From the NCBI GenBank assembly GCA_022376515.1, contig WTXI01000536.1, positions 1 to 17,913 of the forward strand: 17,913 nt of DNA. The letters are read 5' to 3'. A program made the position numbers and the translations under genes. The stretch is from Lactifluus volemus. Its lineage: Eukaryota; Basidiomycota; Agaricomycetes; Russulales; Russulaceae. The stretch's first letter is position 1; every line of letters starts with the position of its first letter. Positions 1 through 10,356 of this stretch are shown here, in pieces. The notes under the pieces are model-generated. The model saw only the letters and a program-made list of their open reading frames with translations, ran no database searches and was not told the origin of the DNA.

Positions 1-1845
1 CGATTCGGGTGTGGGATGCCACAACAGGACAGATTATAGCCGGCCCATTTACTGGACACCCATTATGTCAGATCTGTTGCATTCTCACCAGACGGGGAGC
101 GGATCGCATCGGGCTCATGATCACACGATTCGGGTGTGGGATGCCACAACAGGACAGATTATAGCGGCCCGTTTACTGGACACACCAATTCTGTCAGATC
201 TGTGCATTCTCACCGGACGGGGAGCGTATCGCATCGGGCTCGGAAGATCACACGATTCGGGTGTGGGATGCCACACAGGACAGATTATAGCCGGCCCATT
301 TACTGGACACACCAATTCTGTCACATCTGTTGCATTCTCACCGGACGGGAGCGGATCACATCGGGCGCGGATGATCACACGATTCGGGTGTGGGATGCCA
401 CAACAGGACAGATTATAGCCAGCCCGTTTACTGGACACACCAATTCTGTCACATCTGTTGCATTCTCACCGGACGGGGAGCGGATCGTATCGGGCTCGGA
501 TGATCACACGATTCGGGTGTGGGATGCCACAACAGGACAGATTATAGCCAGCCCATTTACTGGACACACCCATTATGTCACATCTGTTGCATTCTCACCA
601 GACGGGGAGCGGATCACATCGGGCTCTGATGATCGCACGATCCGGGTGTGGGATGCCACAACAGGACAGATTATAGCCAGCCCATTTACTGGACACGCCC
701 ATTATGTCAGATCTGTTGCATTCTCACCGGACGGGGAGCGGGTCGTATCGGGCTCGCATGATGACACGATTCGGGTGTGGGATGCCACAACAGGACAGAT
801 TATGGCGGGCCCATTTACTGGACACACCCATCGTGTCACATCTGTTGCACTCTCACCGGACGGGGAGCGGATCGTATCTGGCTCGTATGATCACACGATT
901 CGGGTGTGGGATGCCACAACAGGACAGATTATAGCCAGCCCATTTACTGGACACACCAATTGGGTCACATCTGTTGCGTTCTCACCGGACGGGGAGCGGA
1001 TTGTATCGGGCTCTTTTGATCACACGATTCGGGTGTGGGATGCCACGACAGGACATATTATAGCCAGCCCATTTACTGGACACACCGATTATGTCACATC
1101 TGTTGCATTCTCACTGGACGGGGAGCGGATCGTATCGGGCTCGTATGATCACACGATTCGGGTGTGGGATGCCACGACAGGACAGATTATAGCCAGCCCA
1201 TTTACTGGACACACCCACTATGTCACATCTGTTGCGTTCTCACCGGACGGGGAGCGTATCGTATCGGGCTCTTCTGATCACACGATTCGGGTGTGGGATG
1301 CCACAACAGGACAGATCATAGCCGGCCCATTTACTGGACACACCAATTCTGTCACATCTGTTGCATTCTCACCGGACGGGGAGCGGATCGTATCGGGCTC
1401 GTATGATCGCACGATTCGGGTGTGGGATGCCACAACAGGACAGATTATAGCCAGCCCATTTACTGGACACACCAATTATGTCACATCTGTTGCATTCTCA
1501 CCAGACGGAGAGCAGATCACATCTGGCTCGCATGATCGCACAATTCGGGTGTGGGATGCCACGACAGGACATATTATAGCCGGCCCATTTACTGGACACA
1601 CCCATTTTGTCACATCTGTTGCATTCTCACCAGACGGGGAGCGGATCACATCGGGCTCACTTGATGACACGATTCGGGTGTGGGATGCCACAACAGGACA
1701 GATTATAGCTGGCCCATTTACTGGACACACCCGTTGTGTCAGATCTGTTGCATTCTCACCGGACGGGGAGCGGATCGTATCGGGCTCGGTTGATCACACG
1801 ATTCGGGTGTGGGATGCCACAACAGGACATATTGCCTCAGCTTCG
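1..1845 (+). repeat. 129-bp WD40-encoding tandem repeat array (left)
   Basis: Unit starts, at the motif CGATTCGGGTGTGGGATGCC, fall at 1, 126, 253, 380 and then exactly every 129 bp to 1799. The first three units are 125, 127 and 127 bp; the next eleven (380-1798) are each 129 bp and keep the frame. The last unit is cut short after 1828. Units are near-identical even at third codon positions, as expected from concerted evolution by unequal crossing-over or gene conversion. Differences cluster in the few hypervariable codons. Confidence 0.95.
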
Positions 1846-2109
1846 GATAATGGCACAATTCATGCGAAGACCGCATCCATGGCAGAAAATATTAAGAATC
1901 AATTTACGGACCAATCCTTGATCGACAGTGACGGTTGGTTACACGGAGAAGAGGACGAACTTGTGCTTTGGATTCCCGAGCTACATAGGCCATGCCTTCA
2001 TAGACCCAGCACTATCTGGATTGCAGGCAAACATGAGACACGGCTTGATCTCTCAGATTTTGCTTACGGATCAAATTGGGCTACTAGTACATTACCACAA
2101 CTTATCTAA
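1..2109 (+). CDS. C-terminal WD40 propeller and tail of a NACHT-WD40 NLR (5' end outside window)
   Basis: This is the sensor half of a fungal NLR of the HET-E/NWD class, probably cytosolic. From about 346 one frame stays open to the TAA at 2107-2109. It reads twelve WD40 units with the core [22 protein letters not shown] and linker GPFTGHT-x-x-V. The residues that change between units are the one after SGS (D,H,Y,F,S,L,V), the one after the next D (H,R,D), and the two after GHT (NS,HY,HR,NW,DY,NY,HF,RC). These match the hypervariable propeller positions known for this family. After the last unit comes a conserved family tail (FTDQSLIDSDGW, LHRPSTIWIAGKHETRLDLS). Before 346 three further units are visible but frameshifted. 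NACHT and N-terminal domains lie left of the window. Expression state is unknown. I am confident of the family and less so that the 5' units are broken in the real genome. Confidence 0.88.
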
Positions 2110-2361
2110 ATAGAGTGAATTGTATGCAAGATTCCTTGACTGTTGTCCTGCTTTGTTCAGACTGAACCGTGACCATCCTCCCACTCACGAGAATCTTATT
2201 GTACTCAATAAAAGAGATGTCCAATGTCAAGGGTTTGATTCCCTTTCTTGGCTGTGATGTATCTTTGGTACTGTGTGGGCTTTCGTCGTCTGATTTTCCC
2301 TCCTGGGCTGTAACATAGATATCGGATTTCCGCTCACAGTGACCTGAAACTAAAGGACGTG
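2110..2361 (+). other. 3' flank of the left NLR with polyadenylation signal
   Basis: No gene is visible here. A canonical AATAAA lies at 2207-2212, about 100 bp after the NLR stop, and is a plausible polyadenylation signal. The rest is unremarkable intergenic sequence leading into the promoter of the condensin copy. Confidence 0.5.
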
Positions 2362-2414
2362 ACGCGTGACTGTTACTACACGCGTCGAACATGTGACAGA
2401 CGCCTCCGACGCGT
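2362..2414 (+). promoter_or_regulatory. Triple MluI cell-cycle box (ACGCGT) upstream of the condensin copy
   Basis: Three perfect ACGCGT hexamers sit at 2362-2367, 2380-2385 and 2409-2414, that is 35-87 bp before the ATG at 2449. In yeasts ACGCGT is the MCB element bound by MBF/DSC1, which drives G1/S transcription of replication and chromosome-cycle genes. The cluster directly before a condensin subunit start fits an ancestral cell-cycle promoter. Use of MBF in this organism is inferred. Confidence 0.55.
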
Positions 2415-2448
2415 TCGGGACTGGCAACAACGGCATACGACTTGCCAG

Positions 2449-5400
2449 ATGGCGAGTGAATTTGATCTCCAAGAGGAGCTTCAGGCTCTACAAGATTCAG
2501 GGAGCTATTCTATTGGCCATGGCCATGACATACGATCGATGCAACTAGGAGAAAAATCAACGTGTGTCGCAAACACTTTCACTAACACCCTCTACTTATC
2601 GTTTATTAGTTATTACAGAGGCTGTCCGAGCCATAGCAGAGTCCTTCGAAGCCGTCACATCTCCAGATACTGTTTGACATCTTGTGCTCTTTTCTCAAAT
2701 GCGTCCATGCCGTACCCGGTATCTTGATGAAGAAACTACTCGACATTATCATGTCTGGGTTTGCCGCGGAGGTGGATGCTGCCGCGCACGACATCCACCA
2801 CGAAGACCAGCAGACGTGCGCGGCACATAAAGTACCGATGGAGATGTATACCTTCTTGCTCAACTGGTCGGCCCGCTCGGTGGAGAAGGTCAATGTACCC
2901 GACGAGGATGCGTCCGCTGCCACGATACCCGCAAAGTCTCGGAAGGGACGGGGCGGAAAGGCAACGCAATCGAGAGTTGCTTCCAAGAATAATGCAGCCG
3001 AATGGTCATGGAAAGACCAGATCGTGCCTATTCTCACGCTGATCGCCAAGGTTTTGAAGTTGAAGACGTCCAAGATTTGGACTGTGAGTGGGAGAGGGAT
3101 ACTTTTATCGGGTGCGTCATTTCCTCACAAGGTCGCCATATCAGCTTCGCTTACTATAGGGCAAAACGTCCCTCGCTCGGTAGGTGTCTCTGCGCCTGCG
3201 TATCAGGTCACGGAGAATGAGCAGTACATGAAGTCCCAGCCTATCAAGCTTCGAGTCTACAAAGTCATTTGTCTCGCGGTCAAACATCACGGGCATGGAC
3301 CTGCCGCACAGACCTCGACCATGCAATCCTTGCAGTACTACGAGCACCTTTCTGAACCCATGGCAGGGTGTCTTAACGTGCTGTTGAAGGAATTCGACCA
3401 TGCACAACTCGGCGAGGATCCGCGAGATCGCTGCGAAGAGCTTCAATGCGGAAGATACCAATGGCCCAAGGAACGTTTCTAGGTTCCTCACACAATTCGC
3501 AGAGTGGGGCTCCGCGAGCAGTCCTGATGCAGATTAGCTTGCTGCTTTCACCCTTGGACTCAGAGGTGCATTTTCCTACACTCTCTCACTCTCTTCAAGT
3601 GTCTACGGGGCCTTACGCTACATCCATAAACAGTCTTATCTCATCGGCTGTCTCATCCGCGAGCTCGCTTGCTCTGAAGATCTCACGAGTGACGCGCACC
3701 AGACACTCAACGGTCTCTATGATCTGCTCCTCGAGCGCACTCTCGACCTTTCCTCCTATGTGCGCTCCAAAGTGCTCACCGTCCTCAGCCGACTCTGCGA
3801 CCTACCCGTGAAATTTCCCAAACAGCGCCTCGCCATCACACGTGGGGCGGTGTCAGCACTCGAGGATAAGGTGGCAGGCGTGGGCAGGAACGCGATTTGG
3901 TTGATCATCAAGCTGAAGGCAACGCCTCCGTACGGATTGATGCACGGCGGCTTGCTCGGGATGGAGGAGTGGGAGTGGGAAGATCGGTGGTGAAGGAGTT
4001 GCAGAAAACGGAAAAGGTGACACCCTATCTGGAAATGCGGGAGAAGCGGACGGGGATGAGCCTGCCGAGTCTTTGCGGCTCGGCTCGTAAAGAAGCGACC
4101 GCAGTAAATGCCGTCCCCTCGAACAACGAGTTTGTTGCTGATTTTTCGTTGAACAGGCGTCGAAACAAAGATACTGAAGACGCGACGGATGTTGATGAGG
4201 AAGATGGGGACAAAGGTGGTGATTCGGACGAGGTCGACAGTATCATGGACAAGGACGAACTAGAGTCCTTTAGAGCCGTGGAAGGCTCCGAGTCCGCCTC
4301 GAGATGGACAGTCCCGTCTTCCGCAAACTTCAAGAAGCTATCGAGCACCTGTGTCGCTCACACGAGTGGTTTGCGCTCACCGAACAGGCCATCAACACCG
4401 TCTACCCGCTCGGAGACCAGCCAGACCGTCCGGACGTGCTGAGCGATACGCTTACTAAAACCCTGTCGCGGCGTGTGTTCGCCGGCGACAGAGACCGGTA
4501 CCTTCCGCTGCCGAAGAACAGGTGTCCTCTGCGTTACCGGATGCGGATGCGATGGATGAGGATCTACCACTGAGCGCACAGGCGTTGATCTCAACCGTGC
4601 CTGGATCGATGCAGGGAGCTCTAACGGGGATCGCCGCAAAGAATAGCGATGAAATTGGGGACGCATTCGAGGTGAGCCAACTACTCTTTGTAGTGGGTCA
4701 CGTCGCGGTCAAGTACATTGTCTACTTGGAACTCGTCGAACGCGAGTGGAAGCGCCAAAAACAGGAAATATGTGTCTTCTGACGTAGCATGAACGACTGC
4801 CTCTTTTTTTCTTCTTCTCACGTTCTTGTAGCTGAAAAGATCGCAAGGGGTACCGGAAACGATGCTGCGAGTAAGGATGGGGAGGAGCTTGACCAGGTTG
4901 CTGGAAATGCGGAGGATGAGATCGGCGACCGCATAGCTGCCGTGCGCGAGACGGAGCTCGTGTACGGTCCCGATTCGCGCCTCGCACTATATGGGCCTCT
5001 ATTGGTCCGTATATGCGGTCGGCCCGACTAATTCAAGGTTCGTGAATCTCTAACATTTCCCGCTCAGCACCAACCAAAATATTTTGGACAGAACACGACG
5101 CTGCGGGAGGTGGCGACGCGAGCCATCATTTGCTCTTCCGCATCCTGGAGACGTTGAGGGATTCGAACATCGGAGTAGCATCGCGATCACGCTCGGTGAC
5201 GTCGCAGTCACTTTCGGCACAATCATCGATGAGAACAGCGATGAGTTGTACCCGGGTTTGTCCGATAAGGACTTGGTGGTGAAGGACACGTTGACGGTGC
5301 CCACGCATCTCATCCTCAACGGAATGATGAGGGTCAAAGGCCAACTGGGCGATGTCTCGAACGCATATTGCGGAACGCGTACACTTTCTCTTGGATTTTC

Positions 5401-5988
5401 GCGAGTTTTTTTAAAACAATGACTTTGGGTTCCGCTGCCAGTGATCAGCCACCTCTCGGTCAGCGAATACGCGATGGGCAAAGAAGAGTCCAAGCGTACG
5501 ATGCGTTGCATGTTCACCTTTATTGGGAGGGAAAAACAAGCAGAGAACATCGTCGAAAAGCTCTGTCAGCGGTTCCGGCTCACTGATGATACCCGCCAGT
5601 GGCGCGACATTGCATTTTGTCTGTCGCTGCTGCCGTTCAGATATGAACGCTCAGTGAACAAACTTATCGAAGGCCTGCCCATTTACCGCGACACCTTACA
5701 CGAAGAGGTTTTTTTTTTCAATAAAGGCTCGATCTAATAAAGCTGCGAACGAGCCGGATTTCTGAGCTAAACGAGTATGAATCCGTGGGTTTCCCATAAT
5801 TGTGGTGTTTCGTTTCATATACGCGACACTGATTTTAAATATGTAGGCTTTGGGAGAGCGCCTGAGGCCAATGCGCGGAAGACCAAGCGTTTGAGAAGCG
5901 CGTGGAAGGCAAGAAAGCCGCAGCCAAGAAACGGACGACACGGAGGAGTGCGTATTCGTCCGTCATGATTTTCGCTTACCGTAGCTGA
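2449..5988 (+). pseudogene. cnd1: Condensin complex subunit 1 (Cnd1/Ycs4/CAP-D2), internally deleted and frame-broken copy
   Basis: The family is a HEAT-repeat subunit of condensin, acting on mitotic chromosomes in the nucleus. Recognisable blocks occur in family order: MASEFDLQEELQALQD (ATG 2449, good context CCAGATGG), ENEQYMKSQPIKLRVYKVIC and MQSLQYYEHLSEPMA (about 3220-3365), YVRSKVLTVLSRLCDLPVKF and YGLMHGGLLG (3757-3962), an acidic linker (about 4170-4300), MDSPVFRKLQEAIEHLCRS (4304), QLLFVVGHVAVKYIVYLE (about 4680), DQVAGNAEDEIGDRI (about 4890), DELYPGLSDKDLVVK (about 5242), CQRFRLTDDTRQWRDIAF (about 5560) and a basic tail ending in TGA 5986-5988. Blocks lie in different frames. From family memory, roughly 250-300 residues of the central HEAT region are missing between about 4300 and 4304, plus shorter blocks near 5124 and 5360. 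An in-frame TAA lies at 5029. Introns are kept (for example 5038-5091), so it arose from a DNA-level copy. Some frame breaks may be sequence errors; the missing blocks are less easily so. Confidence 0.82.
5038..5091 (+). other. Spliceosomal intron retained in the condensin copy
   Basis: The exon before it ends in codons for FK with GT at 5038. The exon after it starts at 5092 with codons for NTTLREVATRA, which continues the condensin alignment in phase 0. A branch-point-like CTAAC lies inside and the acceptor is ACAG. Length is 54 bp. Similar probable introns are 2562-2609 (CTAAC, TTAG), 3566-3632 (ends AACAG) and 4772-4831 (pyrimidine tract, GTAG), with less certain borders. Confidence 0.65.
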
Positions 5989-7255
5989 AGTTTTTACATT
6001 TGTCGGTCCATCCACACAGCACAGCAGCACGGAACAGACAGGCAGGCGCAGACGAAGAGGAGGAATCATCCATCCTACACTTCCAACGCACTGCATGGGC
6101 CCGAGCTTTCCAGTTTTGCCCGTTGCCTAATCTGTATTCTCTCCCTTTTTTTTTTATTTTCACTCACCAGTTTTTGCTTGTCGGGGCCGATATTCCTGTT
6201 GTATCCAACTCGTTGTGATACCCATATGACTCCAGACTCAACCAGCACCAAATATCATACCTGATCTACGCTGTGCTTTAACCTGTGAACAATTCGGCAT
6301 TCATCCACGCAGCCAAAGAGAGCGTGCACAGCTATACAAATATAGATATCCCCCTATACAAAATGGCCTCATGGGAGCTATGGAAGGAAAGGGGATGATA
6401 CCCCAAACGGACAACAGAGCAACGAAAAGAAAATAGATAGAAAAAACGTGTTTTCTCGCTCTACAGTCACGTGATCAAAACATCTGCCCTAGACGCAAGC
6501 CGAGCCAGAGCCTGAGGCCCCCAATCTCTACCAACATCGTTGGTCAATCTGTAAAGTTGGGCCATGCAACGTTGTCATGTCCTTCTCATTTCGTACCGCA
6601 CAACAGAATCATTCTATTCAAACCCTTCATTGTTGACAATCCATGGAGCTACGTGGCGACGACTGGACATACAATCATAATAACCATTTTCATTCATGGT
6701 TCGGCAGATGAGAGACACCCAGCTATGCAGCGGGGGCCTCATGAATTCATTTATGTGGCGCATGACGAAATTGGAGAATCCCATTCGTGAGTCCATGTCG
6801 TCGATCGTCCTTCAAATCGGTGCAAGCACGATAAGTCACCCACTGGCCCGTGAGGGGGAATGGATGTCCAGTTCTGTGTGTGCTCCGCACCTTGTCTTCA
6901 TCTCGCTTGCCAGTGTGCCCATGTGATCTCTTTGAAAAAGGCCCTTTTATGCAGGCACCGACGATCCGGAGGAATGGCGCGACAAGGAGTCGATAATGAT
7001 CTAACAAACTGTCATGTCACACACCGGAAATTTTGCGAAAAGAAGGCAAGCATACAGATACATGGTGGGGCTAAACTTTCAGGCTTGCCAAGCGCCTTCA
7101 GAAGGGGAATGTCCGGACGGTAGCATGCAGACTAGGCGAAAGGGAAGACCAGAGTTCCCCCGAAAGTGTATATTCATACCGTGAAAGAGGGCGATTAGGG
7201 CAACTGTTAAGAGAAACTGGCAGGAAGGAAGCAACGTGATACTGTAGGTCGTAGA
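5989..7255. other. Gene-poor stretch
   Basis: I see no convincing gene on either strand. Open frames are under 95 codons, lack recognisable motifs and do not splice sensibly. There is no clear repeat or RNA gene. Confidence 0.5.
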
Positions 7256-7857
7256 CTAGACGGCGAACCCACGGATATCTCCAGCCTTCCAGTTCTCAGG
7301 ATCATCGACAGTGACCGTAAACGCAGGTAAGACGCCGATTTCCTTATCTTTGACGGACCTGTCTGAGGCTTGAACACCCACGAGCTTGTTAACAGTGATA
7401 CGTCGTAGAAAATTGGTCGTGGACATACTAGTGGCTTATGGTCGTTGTCATTGACATCTCCCTCCTGCGCAGAGATAACCCTAACCCCAAGGCATGCTTA
7501 AACAAACATACTCTGTGCGCCTCCTGGCATCCCAGCCACCAAACCTTTCCCCATCCCAACGCAAGACTAGCGAACGAGGTGATTGGAGGCTGATCGAGGG
7601 AGAGCCAGTGGATGTGATGCGATAGGAGTCGCTAACGGAGAGCTGAAGGGAGCGTGAGAGGATGATGTGAGGTTTGTTGGCATAGCGATAGTCGCACTAA
7701 GGGTGGTGGCGAAGGAGGTGCTAGACTTGTGTTCTCTGTGGGCTGAGTGGGGACGCCGGGTGTGGGCGTGAGGGGAAGGAGGGTGCGTCAGAGCGGAGCT
7801 TGCAGGTGGGGATGAGATAGAGGGAAGAGTTGGAGGAGCAATTCTGGAGGAACTGGT
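7256..7857 (-). pseudogene. Degenerate minus-strand gene fragment, tentatively sorting nexin Vps5-like
   Basis: On the minus strand a 56-codon frame (ATG 7424-7426, TAG 7256-7258) contains VKDKEIGVLPAF followed by TVTVDDPENWKAGDIRGF. This resembles, from memory, the start of the PX domain of fungal Vps5 (TVDDPQKVGDPIRGF-like), a retromer subunit that binds endosomal PI3P. Just upstream (7567-7857) a Ser/Pro/His-rich open frame of 96 codons reads SSSHAPFSSPLATP and HPLALPRSASNHL, then, in other frames, SLALG and GGWDA. Such a linker precedes the PX domain in basidiomycete Vps5 as I remember it. An acidic NDNDHKPL stretch lies between. No PX core or BAR domain follows, so at best this is a remnant. 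The identification is weak and needs a search. Confidence 0.35.
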
Positions 7858-9759
7858 TCAGAAACTGGCTCACTGAGGGGGAATGTTGAGTAGACGACTG
7901 GGGGAAGTTTTATGGTGGGTCTGTTTCTACACTTTTCTCAAAACTGGGATACCCAGGAGGTGATGGGTTTTGTTGCTTCCGCGCGCTTGATGTTCTTCCT
8001 CCGACCGTTGACCGGTTGGCGCTGGTGCGTCGGTTTGCGCTTCTGGGTACTAGTAGTTGTTGTTGCTATGGTTTGACGGTGGAGAGTTATCCGAGGACCT
8101 GTAACTCCCTGATTCATCAGAGCCATTATGCAAATCGGCAGTATCATACCTGCGGCGCACATGCTGGACTATGCTGCCCCGAGCACAGTGCTGCTGGTGG
8201 TGCGGACGCTGCATCTCGGCTCAGCGGCAGATGTGGACAGTAGAACGCAGCTGTTCTGCAGCGCCAGAAAGAATTGCTAGATCTGCGCTTGCTGCTGTGG
8301 GATGTTGTCGATGGTCTTTCGGGACAATGGAAAAGTCGGTGGGGAGGTCATCTTGCCCGCCTGCAGGTCATTCGAGTTGTCAGTTGATGGGGCGAAATAA
8401 AGAGAGTTTGGGTACCTGAGGCAGACCTTCGTCTGGCCATCGTCATCCCTGACCCACTTCATCAGGCGAGGCAGAAAATGTCCTTGTTGAGAAAATTGGT
8501 TTGAAATACAATTGTCAGCCGTCCGGCAACCGAGGCGTTTTGACTGCGACGCGAAAAGTCCGATTGTCGATGAGAGAAGTCTTTTGACAGGTTGGTTTAC
8601 TTTTGCCATAATGGGGCGGGGTAAAAAAAAAAAGTCGATCGGAGAAGTGCGATGTGATCCGGTGATGACACGATGACAGGTGTGATGACACGATGATGAC
8701 AGGCTATCTCTCTTTGATATGGACTGTATCACATACAACCGAAATGTAGAAACACATGACGCTCCGCTCAACTTGCAGTTCGCCTCCATGTTTTCAAGAG
8801 ACACCTGCACGGTAGCGCTCACCGATGCGGTGCTTATCTTGAGCAAATGAATCTGCGTTCCATTCGCAAAGGCAGTTAGCTGAGGTGGATCAGGTACTAT
8901 TGGACAGGTGTTGTCCTCCCCCATGTGCTTCAGACATTCATCCTCCTCACCGCGATTACGTGGGACTTTTATTGGTGCGTATCTACTTCTTTATTTGCTG
9001 CCCTGACAAGCTGATCGCATATCTAATAACCAATGGCCCTGGGAGAAATCCGGCTTCATGACTCTACATGCTGCCTTGTTTCGTATTCCCTCCCAATCTG
9101 CGAAACAGCTTCGTGTTGCGACGCCTCGGGTTGATGGGGGTGGGAGAGGGCCATCGAAGAAGCGCCTCCGAGAGGACCTGAGCGAGAAGCAGACTCAGAC
9201 AGAAATGGTACCGAAACAAGTTCGTCGTCATCTGGCACTATAGAGGTGCCTGATGGTGTGACCACCTCATACGAAGAAGTGCCCAATGCTACTGCTCTTT
9301 GCAGATGCCGCGCCCAATAACATAACTGGCATCTCATCCATCGTAGATCATCCAGATTCACAGATCTCAGCCCTTGCTGCGGAATAGTCAGAGCTCGAAT
9401 CGGAGCTGGTCATCTCAGGCCACAACGCGTGCGCTGGCCGCATATAAGCTCGAGTTTCCCCCCATGTAGAGTGGTTCGTCTCGGTCGCTGCGTTGGGTGT
9501 TTGCGATTACCCGCAGTATCCGACCCCTATACGTGTTTGAAAAGACAGTCACAACTTTTGGCACGCTTTATACTATCATCGAGACTTTCATTTTACCCTA
9601 CACTAGTCAGAGCCCGGAGCAGTCCTTCACGAGGACATTTTTTAATCATTTAGAATCTACATTGCTATAGCGCAATATGTTTACATGTAACAAAGACATG
9701 CTCAGTCGCGTAAATTGGCCCAATTAACACGGCTTGGTGGCGGGCTAAGTAAAATGTAT
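7858..9759. other. Stretch without a supportable gene; one anonymous minus-strand frame
   Basis: The longest open frame is on the minus strand at 8277-8924 (215 codons). It has no motif I recognise and may contain a short intron on the minus strand (about 8358-8415, CAG before GTACCC and TGCAG at the end). The stretch also holds an A11 run at 8623-8633 and a Ser/Asp-rich region near 9190-9290 that could be decayed coding sequence. I assign no function. Confidence 0.3.
8661..8703. repeat. Short imperfect tandem repeat (about 20 bp x 2)
   Basis: Two adjacent copies of GTGATGACACGATGACAGG-like sequence are present; the second carries an extra GAT trinucleotide. It has no coding context I can support and is probably a simple slippage product. 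Confidence 0.7.
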
Positions 9760-10356
9760 TTAAAGTGGGGATGTGTGGGGTGGGTCGACGACGGCGGGCG
9801 ATCGCCCGAGGCGTTTAGCCGTGGTCCTCGGGGGCCGGGGCCGGACGCATGGTTGCGTTTCTTCGATGAACTTCGTTAGCGCTTCCCCACCCTTTCTCGT
9901 CCCGAAGAGAATGTTGGGTGAAATCTTAGGTGAGGCCGGTTTGAGGATGCGTTCGCGTGCCGCCCTGAAGCGGGGAATGACATGACTGGGGGTCTGGGTG
10001 TCTATCAGCCCACACTGGCAGTCGTGCGGGTCGGGGGCGCGGGGATGGTGTCTCGCGTTGCAACTCACCTGTGGAGCCGTGTTCCGTTGAGTAATCTGAT
10101 GGCTGTGCAAAAGACTGGCTGGGCGGGGTTGGAAATGCTCAGCATAAAGTCTGGAGGTTGGCCGGAAGAGGGTCGGTGGAGGGCGCGGTAGGGCGGAACT
10201 GTTATGGTGGGGGGCCGAGTCTGCTGTAGCCGTCGCTTCGGTCGCGATTTCTTGGAGACGGCTCAGGGGTCTGAAGTTGCTGGGCCTAGGACTCAACGTA
10301 TTGGGGCCGAGGTGGCGGGATGTATGACTGCGATTATATCGCAGATGACTTTGCAC
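9760..10356 (-). mobile_element. C-terminal relic of a retrotransposon reverse transcriptase/RNase H polyprotein
   Basis: A 198-codon minus-strand frame ends at 9760-9762. Its second half matches the usual tail of basidiomycete RT/RNase H proteins: RPASLLHSHQIT (family: ASLLxQLRTGH), a metal-knuckle-like DCQCG, TPSHVI followed directly by PRFRAARERIL, and then FGTRKGGEALTKFIEETQ and CVRPRPP. In the family a short segment with a Cys-Pro normally sits between HVI and PRF; here it is gone, so the knuckle is incomplete. The upstream half is Pro/Ser-rich and does not align as well, suggesting frame damage. No RT palm motif, 5' end, poly-A tail or target-site duplication is evident, so it is a 5'-truncated dead fragment. 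The relic may extend to about 10790 on the same strand. Confidence 0.6.

Noticed and set aside
1278..1730. Minus-strand open frames inside the WD40 array
   Set aside because: Antisense shadows of the 129-bp repeat; they repeat the same peptide and are explained by the plus-strand gene.
5158..5172. GATTCGAAC resembling a tRNA T-arm complement
   Set aside because: It lies in the condensin coding block (RDSNI), and no acceptor, D or anticodon arm can be drawn around it.
6614..7007. Minus-strand open frames of 60 and 86 codons
   Set aside because: No recognisable motif, no sensible splicing to a neighbour, and length expected by chance.
7477..7488. Telomere-like AACCCTAACCCC
   Set aside because: Only one and a half units, with no array around it; chance occurrence.
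8623..8633. A11 run as a retrotransposon poly-A tail
   Set aside because: No element-like coding sequence or target-site duplication lies next to it.
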